Origin: Mycolicibacterium sp. YH-1
Lineage (GTDB): Bacteria; Actinomycetota; Actinomycetes; Mycobacteriales; Mycobacteriaceae
Direction: 5' to 3'
Length of the DNA stretch: 64,000 nt
Assembly (NCBI RefSeq): GCF_022557175.1
Contig: NZ_CP092915.1
Location: 186,001-250,000, forward strand
Every line of letters begins with the position of its first letter. Position 1 is the stretch's first letter. Of the stretch, positions 8,374-17,423 are shown one piece after another. Under the pieces are notes generated by a model. The model did no database searches and was not told the origin of the DNA. It was given only the letters and a program-made list of their open reading frames with translations. The position numbers and the translations under genes are program-made.

Positions 8374-9870
8374 ATGCCTTCGGAACTCACCGTTGCCGAC
8401 CTCATGGCAATGCGTCAACTGGGGTCCCGCACCATCGCCGGGGTCGGTGGGCTCGACCACAAGGTGGTGTGGGCTCATTCGTGTGAACTCGACGATCCGT
8501 GGCAATGGCTGGCTGCGGATGAGTTACTCATGACCACCGGAATGTGCATACCCCCGGACCGACGCCAGCAAGTCGAATTCATCCAAAAGCTCTCTCAGGC
8601 AGGAATAGCCGGCATCGCGATCGGCGACGACCTCAAGGCCCCACCACTGAGCCCCGCTATGCTGGCCGAGGCCGATGCCCTGGACTTCCCCGTCCTGATC
8701 GTGTCGCACGCCACCCCGTTTTCTGCACTTGGCCGCGCGGTGGCGGTGGCTGCGCAGAGCGAGCAGGTCAGCCGTATCGCACGGCTGAGTAGGCTCTACG
8801 AAGTGGCCCGATCCGCCACGCTCGTGGAAACAACTCTTCTCCAACGCCTTTCGGAAGAACTGGCGTACGAAATGCACGTCGTCGACGTGGAGTTCGGGAC
8901 TGAAGTCCTCGGCGGGGTAGCTCCGTTGAGCGCGCGGGTGATTGCCCAGCTGTGCGGCCGCGTCGCCGACACCTTCGAGCGGTTGCCTGCGCGCCTGACC
9001 TTCACCGAAGGCTCGGCATCGGTCACCGCTTGGGCGCTGCCCACCCATCGTCGCTGCATGCTGGTCACCATCGGAGGCTCCGATGTCGATGTCGACGTGT
9101 TCGGACTACTGCACGCTCAAGGCCTGATCGCCATCGAAGTGGAACGCGCCACCCGCGAACGTGAGCACAGTGACGAGACCGGCTCGGTGCTGCTCCTGCA
9201 GATCGTGGACGGCACAGTGGGTTCCGACGCGGCTCAGCCGCGGCTGGAACAGGCCGGCATCGCCGACCAGAAGTGGATCGCCATCAGCTTCGACGCCACC
9301 CATCTGCGCAGGGCGCGGACGATGCTCGGAGACCGTGCCACCCAGACGTTGTCCTGTGTGATCGGCGAAGAGGGATTCGTCGTCCTGACGGCAGCCGACA
9401 GCGATCCCTGTATCGAACTGCTCAGCTCCCACATCCCGAACCTCGGTGTGTCGGCCAGCACCTCAACGGTGCAGCGTCTACCCGACAGCTTGCGTCAAGC
9501 GCGCTGGGCGCTGCAGGCCGCACGCGCCGACGGTAGCGCTGTTGCCGAATATTCCACTGCCGCGCCATTGTTTCTGCCACGGACGATCACCGATGCGCAC
9601 TTCGCCGCCCGCGCGGTGCTGGGTGAGCTGATGGACCACGATGAGGCCAGCCAGCCACAACTGATCGAGACGCTCGAGACGTTTCTCTCCCTGGACCGCA
9701 GCTGGTCGGCGACTGCGGCCAAACTGATGATCCACCGTCAGACACTGGCTCACCGCCTCAAGAGGATCGAAGCGCTGACCGGGCGCAGTACGAAAAGCTC
9801 GGCTGATATTGCATCGTTCTGGATGGCGCTGGTGGCGCTGCGTATCAGCCGCGGAACATTGCGCGGCTGA
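8374..9870 (+). CDS. PucR-family transcriptional regulator
   Basis: A 498-aa activator-type regulator. The N-terminal PucR ligand domain is seen as LTVADLMAMRQLGSRTIAG with WAHSCELDDPWQWL and LLMTTGMC (residues 5-60). A middle GGDEF-like region follows, and the C-terminal PucR helix-turn-helix reads LDRSWSATAAKLMIHRQTLA with HRLKRIEALTGR. PucR proteins commonly control purine, amine or amino-acid catabolic genes from a nearby divergent promoter. It is divergent from the RidA gene (209-base gap) and meets an amine oxidase head to tail, so it is the best candidate for the main regulator of the locus. The 209-base gap showed no long palindrome. Confidence 0.88.
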   Translation: MPSELTVADLMAMRQLGSRTIAGVGGLDHKVVWAHSCELDDPWQWLAADELLMTTGMCIPPDRRQQVEFIQKLSQAGIAGIAIGDDLKAPPLSPAMLAEADALDFPVLIVSHATPFSALGRAVAVAAQSEQVSRIARLSRLYEVARSATLVETTLLQRLSEELAYEMHVVDVEFGTEVLGGVAPLSARVIAQLCGRVADTFERLPARLTFTEGSASVTAWALPTHRRCMLVTIGGSDVDVDVFGLLHAQGLIAIEVERATREREHSDETGSVLLLQIVDGTVGSDAAQPRLEQAGIADQKWIAISFDATHLRRARTMLGDRATQTLSCVIGEEGFVVLTAADSDPCIELLSSHIPNLGVSASTSTVQRLPDSLRQARWALQAARADGSAVAEYSTAAPLFLPRTITDAHFAARAVLGELMDHDEASQPQLIETLETFLSLDRSWSATAAKLMIHRQTLAHRLKRIEALTGRSTKSSADIASFWMALVALRISRGTLRG

Positions 9871-9884
9871 GCGGGTTTCGTGGA

Positions 9885-11144
9885 TCAGTCGCCGGCCGCG
9901 GTGGCATGGTGGATCTGCTCTGCGGCGCGACGTCCGCTGCGTAGTGCCCCCTCCATGAGTCCTGTGTTGTCGGGGTCGGTGTACTCGCCGGCGAAGAAGA
10001 TGTTGCCGACAGGACGTTCGAGTGCGTCGGCGTCCGCGGAGCAGAAATCCGGAGCATGATTGGCGTACGCGCCCCGGGCCCAGGGGTCCAGATGCCAAGC
10101 GGTCAGCGTCGCGTCGGTGTCGTGGAATTCGAGGTCAGGACGAAGCTGGCGGGCGCGTTGGGCCCAGGTTTGCGGCCCGTGCTCAACCTGGAGCCTGTTG
10201 AGAAAGCCCAGATGGCCGCCGAAGCAATTGAGGACCGGGGACACCCTGGCGTCGCCGTCGTTGGCCGTCCAGGTCCAGAATCGGTCACGGACACTCATCA
10301 CCGCGCTGGTGGACGGTGCGGAACGCAGCGGTAGATGCAGTTTGGCGGCGTTGCCCTGCACGAGGTGGCTCAGAGCGGCTCGCTTCCAAGCCGGCAGGTC
10401 GATCTCGATCGCATGCTGCTGCAGGAGGATGAAGGGGACCGCGACGATGACGTAATCGAATGGGTGACCGCCCTGATCGGTGGACACGGTGACGCCTTCG
10501 TCGGTTGCTGTGATCGCGGTGACCGGGCAGGCCAACGTGATGCGGTCGGCGACCTCAGCGGCCAGGGCATGGGCCAGTCGCTGGTTTCCACCGGCGATGC
10601 GCCAGCTCTGGGCCGGTTCGGTAGAGCCGACATTAAACAGGATGCCGCTGGAGTCGAGCACCTCAGCACCCACGGCCGCGGAGATCTCGATGCGCGCTTG
10701 CAGGGCGGCCCGGTTTTCGGGGTCGTCGTTGAGTGTGTCGAGCAGGTCCGCGACCGATATCGGGCGGGTCAGGTTCCGAGCAGCATCGATGGCACGGGCG
10801 CCGAACGTGGCCAGCGTCTGAGTGGTGACTGCGGGCAGTTCGGGGGTTTCCCGGACGTAGTAGCTCATTCCGCTGTCGGCCAAGGGTAGGCCGTAGGCCG
10901 TACAGAGTTCGCGCAAGACGTCATAGCCGGCCAGGATGAACTCCGCGCCGCGCTCGATGACGACGGGCTGGGCGTCGATGTCCAAGGTGTCTGACCACAC
11001 CCGGCCGCCGACCCGGTCGCGTGCTTCGAAGACCTGTACCGGATAACCGTTTCGGCTCAGGTGCACAGCTGCAGACAAGCCGGCGAAGCCCGCGCCGATG
11101 ATCGCGATGCGGGTGGCGTTCGAGGCAGAGTGGCCGCGGTCCAT
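9885..11144 (-). CDS. Flavin-containing amine oxidase (second of three)
   Basis: A 419-aa FAD amine oxidase. The dinucleotide motif IAIIGAGFAGLSAAVHL with FEARDRVGGRVW lies near residues 12-50. The C-terminal FAD contact reads FFAGEYTDPDNTGLMEGALR followed by SGRRAAEQI. The open frame runs 67 codons further upstream, but ATG 11144 is chosen because GGAAGGAAC precedes it and the FAD motif then sits at its normal place. It is divergent from the third amine oxidase across 313 bases and convergent with PucR. Sequence differs clearly from the other two oxidases, so they probably differ in substrate. Confidence 0.88.
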   Translation of the reverse strand: MDRGHSASNATRIAIIGAGFAGLSAAVHLSRNGYPVQVFEARDRVGGRVWSDTLDIDAQPVVIERGAEFILAGYDVLRELCTAYGLPLADSGMSYYVRETPELPAVTTQTLATFGARAIDAARNLTRPISVADLLDTLNDDPENRAALQARIEISAAVGAEVLDSSGILFNVGSTEPAQSWRIAGGNQRLAHALAAEVADRITLACPVTAITATDEGVTVSTDQGGHPFDYVIVAVPFILLQQHAIEIDLPAWKRAALSHLVQGNAAKLHLPLRSAPSTSAVMSVRDRFWTWTANDGDARVSPVLNCFGGHLGFLNRLQVEHGPQTWAQRARQLRPDLEFHDTDATLTAWHLDPWARGAYANHAPDFCSADADALERPVGNIFFAGEYTDPDNTGLMEGALRSGRRAAEQIHHATAAGD

Positions 11145-11457
11145 GAAGCAGTTCCTTCCACAACGTTGGTCCCAATGCGGTGGCAGGCTTATGCCGGCCG
11201 AGCTGTGCTGCTGTCCGAGTGTGAACGGCGACCCTGGTCCGCGACATCGTGCCGATTGACAACGCTGGCTGTGGTGTCCGTACACCGGTATGACAGGTTG
11301 CGCGGATTCCGCATCACCCCCGGGGCTCGTACTCAAGTACGACACCGTTGCCCAGTGTCGTCATTCTGACGAATAGTGCTGTCTTCGTTCGATACGCAGA
11401 CTCGCCTAGTCCTTTCTTGTTGTAAGCCTGATCACTCCCACGGAAGGGGAAGGCGAT
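11145..11457. promoter_or_regulatory. Shared divergent promoter region with inverted repeat at 11327-11342
   Basis: This 313-base gap lies between two oppositely transcribed amine oxidase genes. At 11327-11342 it holds TCGTACTCAAGTACGA, a 7-2-7 perfect inverted repeat, which fits a dimeric regulator site placed to control both genes. A TTGACA hexamer occurs at 11256-11261 but has no convincing -10 at 16-18 bases. No coding frame with support is seen. Confidence 0.45.
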
Positions 11458-12678
11458 ATGTCACGGGTAGCAGTGGTTGGCGCCGGTGCGGCAGGGCTGA
11501 TGGCGGCGTTGGAACTCAAGGTGGCCGGCCACGATGTCATCGTTCTGGAAGCCCGCGACCGCATCGGCGGCCGGATCCACACCGTGCATTTCGCCAACGG
11601 TTCATGGGCCAACGCGGGTGCGGAATGGGTGAACACCACCGATTCGACCGTGCATGAACTGTGTGAGCGTTACGGATTGGAGCTCACCCCGCGATACGGG
11701 TTCGAGAGCTACGCCTTCGATGGCCTGCTGGAGAACCGTGACGACGAATTCGCGCGAATTGACGAACAACTCGACAAACTCGCCGCTTCCGTCACCAACC
11801 GCGACGAACCCTGGAATGATCCGGTTGCCCGTGCGCTGGATCGGCATAACGTCGCCGAATGGCTGGCGGGCCTAGACCATATCGACCCGGAACTTCGGCG
11901 GCGCTACCCCGTCTACATCCGCGGTGAGTACATGGTCGAGCCGGCAGAGCTGTCCCTGGCCGCCCTGGTGCTCGCACACGCCGGCACGGCCGGGGACCGC
12001 TATGCGCGGTTCACGCTCGGAACGGCGGCATTGACTGCCGCGATGGCATCTGAATTGGGCACAGCACGGATCTACCTCGATGCGCCGGTGCAAGCCATCA
12101 CGACGTCCGCATCGTCGGTCACCGTCGGCACCACCAAGGATCGCTATGCGGTCGATGCGGCCATCGTCACGGTGCCCCTGCCGGCATTGCAGCACATCAT
12201 GATCGAACCTGAGACGGACTTTCCCCGCCTGGGTCAGGGTCGCGGAGGCAAGCTGCTCGTGCCGTATCGCGATCGAGTCTGGGAGAACGGGGGTCCAGCG
12301 GCGAATCCGGCCGAGTCGTGCTTCGAATTCGTGTATGACAACGCTTCCCACCAATCAGGCGCCACCGGCGTGTTGGCTGCCTACAGTATGGACGTCATCG
12401 ATGACGTTGAGGTGCTGGACGCATTCATTGGGTGGTTTCCCGGTCTGCCGGAGCCCACAGAGGCGCCTGTCAGGGCCTGGTGGAGCACCGAACCGGCAAG
12501 CGGCACTACATATTCGGCGCCTCGGCCCGGCGATCTGGACGCGCTGCGCCGGCTGCGTGAGCCGTTCGGACGAATCTACCTGGCGGGTGAACACACCGAG
12601 ACTGTGTTCGGTTACATAGAAAGTGCACTGACCAGCGGGCGCCGCGTCGCCCACGCGACCGATCGGGACTACCGCTGA
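11458..12678 (+). CDS. Flavin-containing amine oxidase (third of three)
   Basis: A 406-aa FAD amine oxidase. VAVVGAGAAGLMAALEL and LEARDRIGGRIH form the N-terminal FAD fold (residues 4-42). The C-terminal motif is IYLAGEHTETVFGYIESAL followed by TSGRRVA. GGAAGGGGAAGG precedes the ATG by a good distance. It heads a plus-strand run that continues after 122 bases into the polyamine-type ABC transporter genes, so uptake and oxidation may be co-expressed. As with its two paralogues, the amine cannot be named from sequence. Confidence 0.88.
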   Translation: MSRVAVVGAGAAGLMAALELKVAGHDVIVLEARDRIGGRIHTVHFANGSWANAGAEWVNTTDSTVHELCERYGLELTPRYGFESYAFDGLLENRDDEFARIDEQLDKLAASVTNRDEPWNDPVARALDRHNVAEWLAGLDHIDPELRRRYPVYIRGEYMVEPAELSLAALVLAHAGTAGDRYARFTLGTAALTAAMASELGTARIYLDAPVQAITTSASSVTVGTTKDRYAVDAAIVTVPLPALQHIMIEPETDFPRLGQGRGGKLLVPYRDRVWENGGPAANPAESCFEFVYDNASHQSGATGVLAAYSMDVIDDVEVLDAFIGWFPGLPEPTEAPVRAWWSTEPASGTTYSAPRPGDLDALRRLREPFGRIYLAGEHTETVFGYIESALTSGRRVAHATDRDYR

Positions 12679-12800
12679 ATGCGCGCAGCGGGGGCGTAGC
12701 CACGATCGATATCGGTCGATCGCGAGTCCGCGAAAGCCACCACGCTTCTTGTTGCAATCCATTGATCTGCAACGGTACTAACCCACGAAAGGTCGACGAA

Positions 12801-14027
12801 ATGAACACGCACTCCTCGCCTTATCCGGGTGCCACGCCACCTCCTTGGGGCGGGCTCGGGCACCGCATCATCCCATCGCGACGCAACTTCCTGCGCGGTA
12901 CTCTGGGTGCAGCCGCCGCAATCGGTCTCGCGGCTCCGCTGATGGCGGCCTGCGGGCCCAAGGTATCGGATGCACCGACGACGCAATCGGCGATCGCGGC
13001 TGGTCTCAAACCGGAAGCCGGGCCGTTGCGGATCTACAGTTACGCCGACTACATCGCCCCCGACCTGATCACCAAATTCCAGGATGAGAACAAGGTCAAG
13101 ATCGAAGTCACCACTTTCGCCAACGAACAAGAAGGCCTGAACAAGCTCGCCAACAAGGCTGTCAACGTCGACGTCTACCAGGCAGCCAGCGAAGCCGCGA
13201 CCACCCGCCTGATCCGTGGCGGACTGATCCAACCGCTCAATCGTGCGTACCTGCCCGACTTCGGCAACCTCATCAAGGCCTACCAGGACCCGTCCTATGA
13301 CCCTGGCGCCAAGCACAGCCTGCCGTTCGCCGCGTGGAGTCTGGGCATCGGCTACCGCACCGACCGCATCAAGCCGGAGGAAATTGACGCCAAAGGGTGG
13401 GAGATCCTCGGTGACGAACGCTTCCGCGGTCAAGCCGCCGTCCTCGATGATTATCGCAATACCCTGGGCTTCCAGATGCTGCGCCGCGGCGAAGATGTCA
13501 ACAGCGGCGACGACGCGGTGATCAACCAGGCGCTCCAGGATCTCCTCGAGCTCGCGGATCGCGTCAAGGTCAAGGTCAACGTGACCGAATACCAGGACAT
13601 CCCCGAAGGCGGCACGACGGTATCGCTGGCCTGGAGCGGCGACATGCTCGGAGCCCCTGCCTACCTGCCGCAGGGCACACCAGCCGAGGTGCTCGGCTGG
13701 TGGAGCCCCGCAGATGACCGCACCATCATCGGTACCGACACGATGGCCATCACGTCCACGGCGAGTAGTCCCGTACTGGGTCATCTCTGGATGAACTTTC
13801 TGATCAAGCCGGAGAACGCGCGAATCCAGTTCCTCAACAACGGGTATCAGATCCCGATCACCGGGATCGACCCTACCAAGCTCGCCGAAGATGCCGGGAT
13901 CCCGGCGTTGTTGACCAAGGCCATCTACACCGAGTCCAAGGCCAACAACGGTGTGCGGCAGAAGGAACTGGACATTGACGTCGACAGGAAGTGGGAGGAC
14001 GCATGGTCGACCTTCAAGAGCCGCTGA
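12801..14027 (+). CDS. Spermidine/putrescine-type ABC transporter substrate-binding lipoprotein
   Basis: A 408-aa periplasmic binding protein of the PotD/PotF family, anchored outside the membrane. The signal region combines a twin-arginine motif (SRRNFLRG, about residues 27-34) with a lipobox (APLMAAC), predicting Tat export followed by lipidation. The mature start reads LRIYSYADYIAPDLITKF, the usual PotD opening, and INPGDs-type features follow (LPFAAWSLGIGYRTD; SLAWSGDML). The ATG at 12801 is chosen over the frame's earlier codon because GAAAGG precedes it. It overlaps the first permease by 25 bases, so the four transporter genes are one operon. Confidence 0.9.
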   Translation: MNTHSSPYPGATPPPWGGLGHRIIPSRRNFLRGTLGAAAAIGLAAPLMAACGPKVSDAPTTQSAIAAGLKPEAGPLRIYSYADYIAPDLITKFQDENKVKIEVTTFANEQEGLNKLANKAVNVDVYQAASEAATTRLIRGGLIQPLNRAYLPDFGNLIKAYQDPSYDPGAKHSLPFAAWSLGIGYRTDRIKPEEIDAKGWEILGDERFRGQAAVLDDYRNTLGFQMLRRGEDVNSGDDAVINQALQDLLELADRVKVKVNVTEYQDIPEGGTTVSLAWSGDMLGAPAYLPQGTPAEVLGWWSPADDRTIIGTDTMAITSTASSPVLGHLWMNFLIKPENARIQFLNNGYQIPITGIDPTKLAEDAGIPALLTKAIYTESKANNGVRQKELDIDVDRKWEDAWSTFKSR

Positions 14028-14956
14028 CCCACGGTCGGTCCGCGGCCCGGCCGAAACGCAAGAAGGCTCAACTCGGCGGGGTCTTCTACTCGGCGCTGGG
14101 CGGACCGGGCGTGCTGTGGATGCTGGCATTCGTCATACTGCCGCTCTATGCGGTGGCGGCAGTGGCCTTCGGTACCGTCGACCCGATTCTGCGGATACCG
14201 GTTGCGGCGTGGAACCCGTTGCAGTGGAACTTTTCCGACTTCAGCACCCTGCTGTCCAGCATCATCAGTGGCCCGTTGGCGAACGTCTTCGTCCGCACAG
14301 GAGTCTACGTCTTGGCGGGCACGGTCGGTTGCATACTCATCGGCTACCCGGTCGCCTACTATCTGGCCCGGTACGGCGGCCGGTTCCGCAGCTGGATCCT
14401 GGCCGGCCTGGTCCTTCCGTTCCTGATCAGTTACATGCTTCGCATGCTGGCCTGGGTCACGCTGCTTCAGCCCGATGGTTACCTCAACAAGATCTTGAGT
14501 TATACGCCCATCGGTGGTGGCCACAACTGGTTGGGGGGAAGCGGATTCACCGTCGTCCTCGGGCTGATCTACGGCTACGTTCCCTATTTCATCCTGGCCT
14601 TGTGGGCCAGCTTGGAACGCCTCGACCCCCGCCACGTCGAGGCGGCCCGGGATCTGGGAGCAAGTCCGCGCCGGGCCTTCCTGCGCGTCACGTTGCCCCT
14701 TTCGATCCCCGGTCTGCTCGCCGCGACGGCCATCGTGGTGCTGCCCATGTGCGGTGACTATTACACCAATACCTTCCTCACCCGCGGCGCCACCTCGACC
14801 GAGATGATCGGCAACCAGATCGAACACTTCCTGCTCGGGAGCAGCGAGCCGCAGCGCGGCGCCGCGCTGGTGCTCATCCTGATGGCGGTCCTGCTGGTGT
14901 TCATGGCCTACTACATCCGCACCGTACGGGTTACCGAGAAAGAGCTGACGCGATGA
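14003..14956 (+). CDS. ABC transporter permease (PotB type)
   Basis: A 317-aa inner-membrane permease with about six transmembrane helices (for example VLWMLAFVILPLYAVAAVAF and AATAIVVLPMCGDYYTN). The cytoplasmic EAA loop that docks the ATPase reads EAARDLGASPRRAFLRVTLP. The ATG at 14003 follows GGGAGGA and lies inside the end of the binding-protein gene. Its stop overlaps the next permease as ATGA. It would form the membrane channel together with the PotC-type subunit. Confidence 0.9.
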   Translation: MVDLQEPLTHGRSAARPKRKKAQLGGVFYSALGGPGVLWMLAFVILPLYAVAAVAFGTVDPILRIPVAAWNPLQWNFSDFSTLLSSIISGPLANVFVRTGVYVLAGTVGCILIGYPVAYYLARYGGRFRSWILAGLVLPFLISYMLRMLAWVTLLQPDGYLNKILSYTPIGGGHNWLGGSGFTVVLGLIYGYVPYFILALWASLERLDPRHVEAARDLGASPRRAFLRVTLPLSIPGLLAATAIVVLPMCGDYYTNTFLTRGATSTEMIGNQIEHFLLGSSEPQRGAALVLILMAVLLVFMAYYIRTVRVTEKELTR

Positions 14957-15807
14957 CCACGACCGCACCCCCCGGCGGCACGCGGCGCCGCGCACCGATC
15001 CTGGCAACCATCACCGTGTTGTACCTGGCGTGGTCGCTCCTGCCGATTTTGGTGGCCGTGCGCATCGGATTCAACGAGGGCAAGAGCCGGTCGACGTTTC
15101 AAACTCTTTCGACCCGCTGGTACTGGGGCGATCAGAGTTCGGTGTGGCACGACGCGTCACTGCAGGGCGCCCTGTGGAACAGTGTGCAACTCGGCGTGGT
15201 GTGCGTGCTGGTCGCGGTGCCGCTCGGCACGGGCCTGGCCATTGCGCTGAGTCGCTGGCGCGGCCGGCTCGAAGGCCCCGTCAACGCGATTACGTTGCTG
15301 CCGTTGGTCACTCCCGAGATCGTGGTGGGCGCGTCGTTGCTGTTGGTGTTCTCCCAGGCGTTCACCTTCATCCCGCGCGGGTTCCCGGCGCAGCTGATGG
15401 GACATGTCACCCTCACCGTGACCGTGGTCGTCGTGATCGTCCGCGGTCGCCTGCTGCTCATCGACTCCTCGCTGGAAGAAGCCGCCCGCGATCTGGGTGC
15501 TCGCCAAGTGCAGGCCTTCCGCCTGGTGTTATTGCCCTTGCTGCTACCCGCGATTGTCGGCGCGGCAGTGCTCACCTTCGCCACGTCACTGGACGACTTC
15601 GTCGTCTCGGCGTTCCTGTCGGCGGGGGCAGACTCAGAGACCGTCCCCATGAAGCTCTACTCGACCGCCCGGGCCAGTGGCTCGCCTGCCATCAATGCTC
15701 TGGGCTCCATCACCTTGTTCGCCACCCTCTTGATGATCGGAATCGCATGGTTAGTTATCAAGCTGTTCAAGACACGTGCAGCCACCCCAGCACAGGACGG
15801 TCTGTGA
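14953..15807 (+). CDS. ABC transporter permease (PotC type)
   Basis: A 284-aa second permease with about six membrane helices (AILVAVRIGFNE-type opening after LATITVLYLAWSLLPI; ITLLPLVTPEIVVGASLLLV). The EAA loop reads EEAARDLGARQVQAFRLVLL, and the LLLPAIVGAAVLTFATSLDD segment is typical of PotC. It overlaps both neighbours by four bases, indicating translational coupling within the transporter operon. Confidence 0.9.
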   Translation: MTTTAPPGGTRRRAPILATITVLYLAWSLLPILVAVRIGFNEGKSRSTFQTLSTRWYWGDQSSVWHDASLQGALWNSVQLGVVCVLVAVPLGTGLAIALSRWRGRLEGPVNAITLLPLVTPEIVVGASLLLVFSQAFTFIPRGFPAQLMGHVTLTVTVVVVIVRGRLLLIDSSLEEAARDLGARQVQAFRLVLLPLLLPAIVGAAVLTFATSLDDFVVSAFLSAGADSETVPMKLYSTARASGSPAINALGSITLFATLLMIGIAWLVIKLFKTRAATPAQDGL

Positions 15808-16907
15808 GTACGACACCCAGCCGTGTTTCGCTCGCCGGCGGGACCCAACACGGCGGAAGGGTGTCGTTGCGTGAGGTGGCGCTCGCCTTCGGTGCTCACC
15901 AGGCCGTGCGCGGCATCTCCCTCGATGTCGAGGCTGGCGAGTTCTTCGCGCTCCTGGGCGGTTCGGGCTGTGGCAAGACGACGAGCCTGCGCATGATCGG
16001 TGGTTTCGAGCAGCCTGATTCCGGCAGCATCACCATCGACGGAGCCGACGTCACCGGAATTCCGCCGGAAAAGCGACCGATCACCACGGTGTTCCAGTCC
16101 TACGCACTGTTCCCGCATCTGAGTGTTGCCGACAACGTGGGTTTCGGGCTGAGGTTCCTGAAGTTGACGAAGGCCGAACGTAAGGGACGCATCGCCGAAG
16201 CACTCGAACTGGTGGCGATGAGCGCCCGCGCGCAGGCCAAGCCGGCCAAACTTTCCGGCGGTCAGCAGCAGCGCATCGCGCTGGCCCGAGCGTTGGTGCT
16301 GCGTCCCAAGGTGTTGCTCCTCGACGAGCCGTTGGGTGCACTCGATGCCAAACTCCGCAAGACGCTGCAGGTTGAACTGCGACGCATCCAACAGGAGGTA
16401 GGCATCACCTTCATCCACGTCACCCACGACCAGGAAGAAGCACTGGCCATGAGTGACCGCGTGGGTGTCATGCGCGACGGCCGACTGATCCAGGTCGGCA
16501 CGCCACAGGAGATGTACCACTCACCGATCGACGCCGGGGTTGCCGATTTTCTGGGTACCTCCAACATCCTTGAGCTGGAAGGTGACCCGCACCAGATCCG
16601 GGTGCTCGGCACCGTTTTGGATGACACCGTGAGCGGGTCGCTGTCGAACTGGCGCGCGGTCATCAGGCCCGAGCAGCTGCGCGTCCTACGTGGTGAAAGG
16701 GCAGTCGGCACAGGCGTTTCCGGCATCGTGGCGGGAAGCTCCTTCCACGGTTCCTCGACGCAGCTGACCATCGACTGCGGCGACTACAGCTTGGTCGTGA
16801 CACACGACTCATCGGGCACGGTGCCTGTGGTCGGCGACGACGTCGTCGTCTCCGCCGACCGCACCGCCATCAAAGTTATCCCCCTCGACGCCACCACTGA
16901 CGACTGA
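15804..16907 (+). CDS. ABC transporter ATP-binding protein (PotA type)
   Basis: A 367-aa ATPase that powers the amine importer. Walker A reads GGSGCGKTT, the Q-loop VFQSYALFPH, the signature LSGGQQQR, Walker B VLLLDEPLGALD, and the H-loop ITFIHVTHDQEEA. The last 110 residues form a TOBE-type regulatory domain (VIRPEQLRVL; GSSFHGSSTQLTI). The GTG at 15804 is preferred because it overlaps the permease stop and starts the domain at its normal place; the frame itself stays open far upstream within the permease gene. Confidence 0.92.
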   Translation: MSTTPSRVSLAGGTQHGGRVSLREVALAFGAHQAVRGISLDVEAGEFFALLGGSGCGKTTSLRMIGGFEQPDSGSITIDGADVTGIPPEKRPITTVFQSYALFPHLSVADNVGFGLRFLKLTKAERKGRIAEALELVAMSARAQAKPAKLSGGQQQRIALARALVLRPKVLLLDEPLGALDAKLRKTLQVELRRIQQEVGITFIHVTHDQEEALAMSDRVGVMRDGRLIQVGTPQEMYHSPIDAGVADFLGTSNILELEGDPHQIRVLGTVLDDTVSGSLSNWRAVIRPEQLRVLRGERAVGTGVSGIVAGSSFHGSSTQLTIDCGDYSLVVTHDSSGTVPVVGDDVVVSADRTAIKVIPLDATTDD

Positions 16908-16962
16908 GTCCCGGACCCGGACCCGGACCCGGCGCCGGAGCCCAACGAAAGGAACAGGCAGG

Positions 16963-17364
16963 ATGGCTCTGCGGCCCTCTGCAGCCAACGAACACGGTAT
17001 GGCGTTGGTCGTGAACAACGGACTGGGGATCGAACACGAAGACTGCCCGCGTGAGCGCGGACGCTGGATCTATCCACCCGACCGCGCCGGCTGGAAAGAC
17101 TTCGCCCTGTCGGAATGGGTCCTCGAAGGTGCGGGAGCGGCCGACCGCCACGTCGACCACACCGAGACCAATATCGTCGTCGAGGGCGAGCTGCACGTCG
17201 AATGCCAAGGCAGGACCGTAATCGCCCGGACCGGAGATGCCGTCACCGTACCGGCCAACCATGTTGGCCGGTACTGGGCGCCAGTCTACGCACGGATGTA
17301 TGCCATCTATGGTCCCAGCGACACCGGCGAGCCGCCTCAAGATGTTCATCACTGGCATTTGTAG
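16963..17364 (+). CDS. Small cupin-domain protein
   Basis: A 133-aa single-domain cupin. The motif VLEGAGAADRHVDHTETNIVV with VEGELHVECQGRT gives the metal-binding HxH and Glu of cupin motif 1; TGDAVTVPANHVGRYW is motif 2 with its histidine. It follows the transporter ATPase by 55 bases after GAAAGGAACAGG and closes the amine locus. Function unknown; metal-dependent chemistry on a pathway product is possible. The 55-base gap includes a CCCGGA triple repeat of no clear meaning. Confidence 0.78.
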   Translation: MALRPSAANEHGMALVVNNGLGIEHEDCPRERGRWIYPPDRAGWKDFALSEWVLEGAGAADRHVDHTETNIVVEGELHVECQGRTVIARTGDAVTVPANHVGRYWAPVYARMYAIYGPSDTGEPPQDVHHWHL

Positions 17365-17423
17365 GGGCTAGTGGCTCTGCCCACTAATTACGACATCAGT
17401 TCTTCGGGTGGTTTCCAGGCGTC

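Noticed and set aside
12669..14129. Long minus-strand open frame opposite the polyamine-binding protein gene
   Set aside because: Shadow of a clearly homologous plus-strand gene; no motif, and it crosses three gene boundaries.
13925..15007. Minus-strand frame across two permease genes
   Set aside because: Composition (Gln/Asp/Arg-rich, no motif) is that of a shadow; plus-strand permeases are secure.
16911..16935. CCCGGA triple repeat after the PotA-type gene
   Set aside because: Too short and lacking a stem; treated as chance low complexity.
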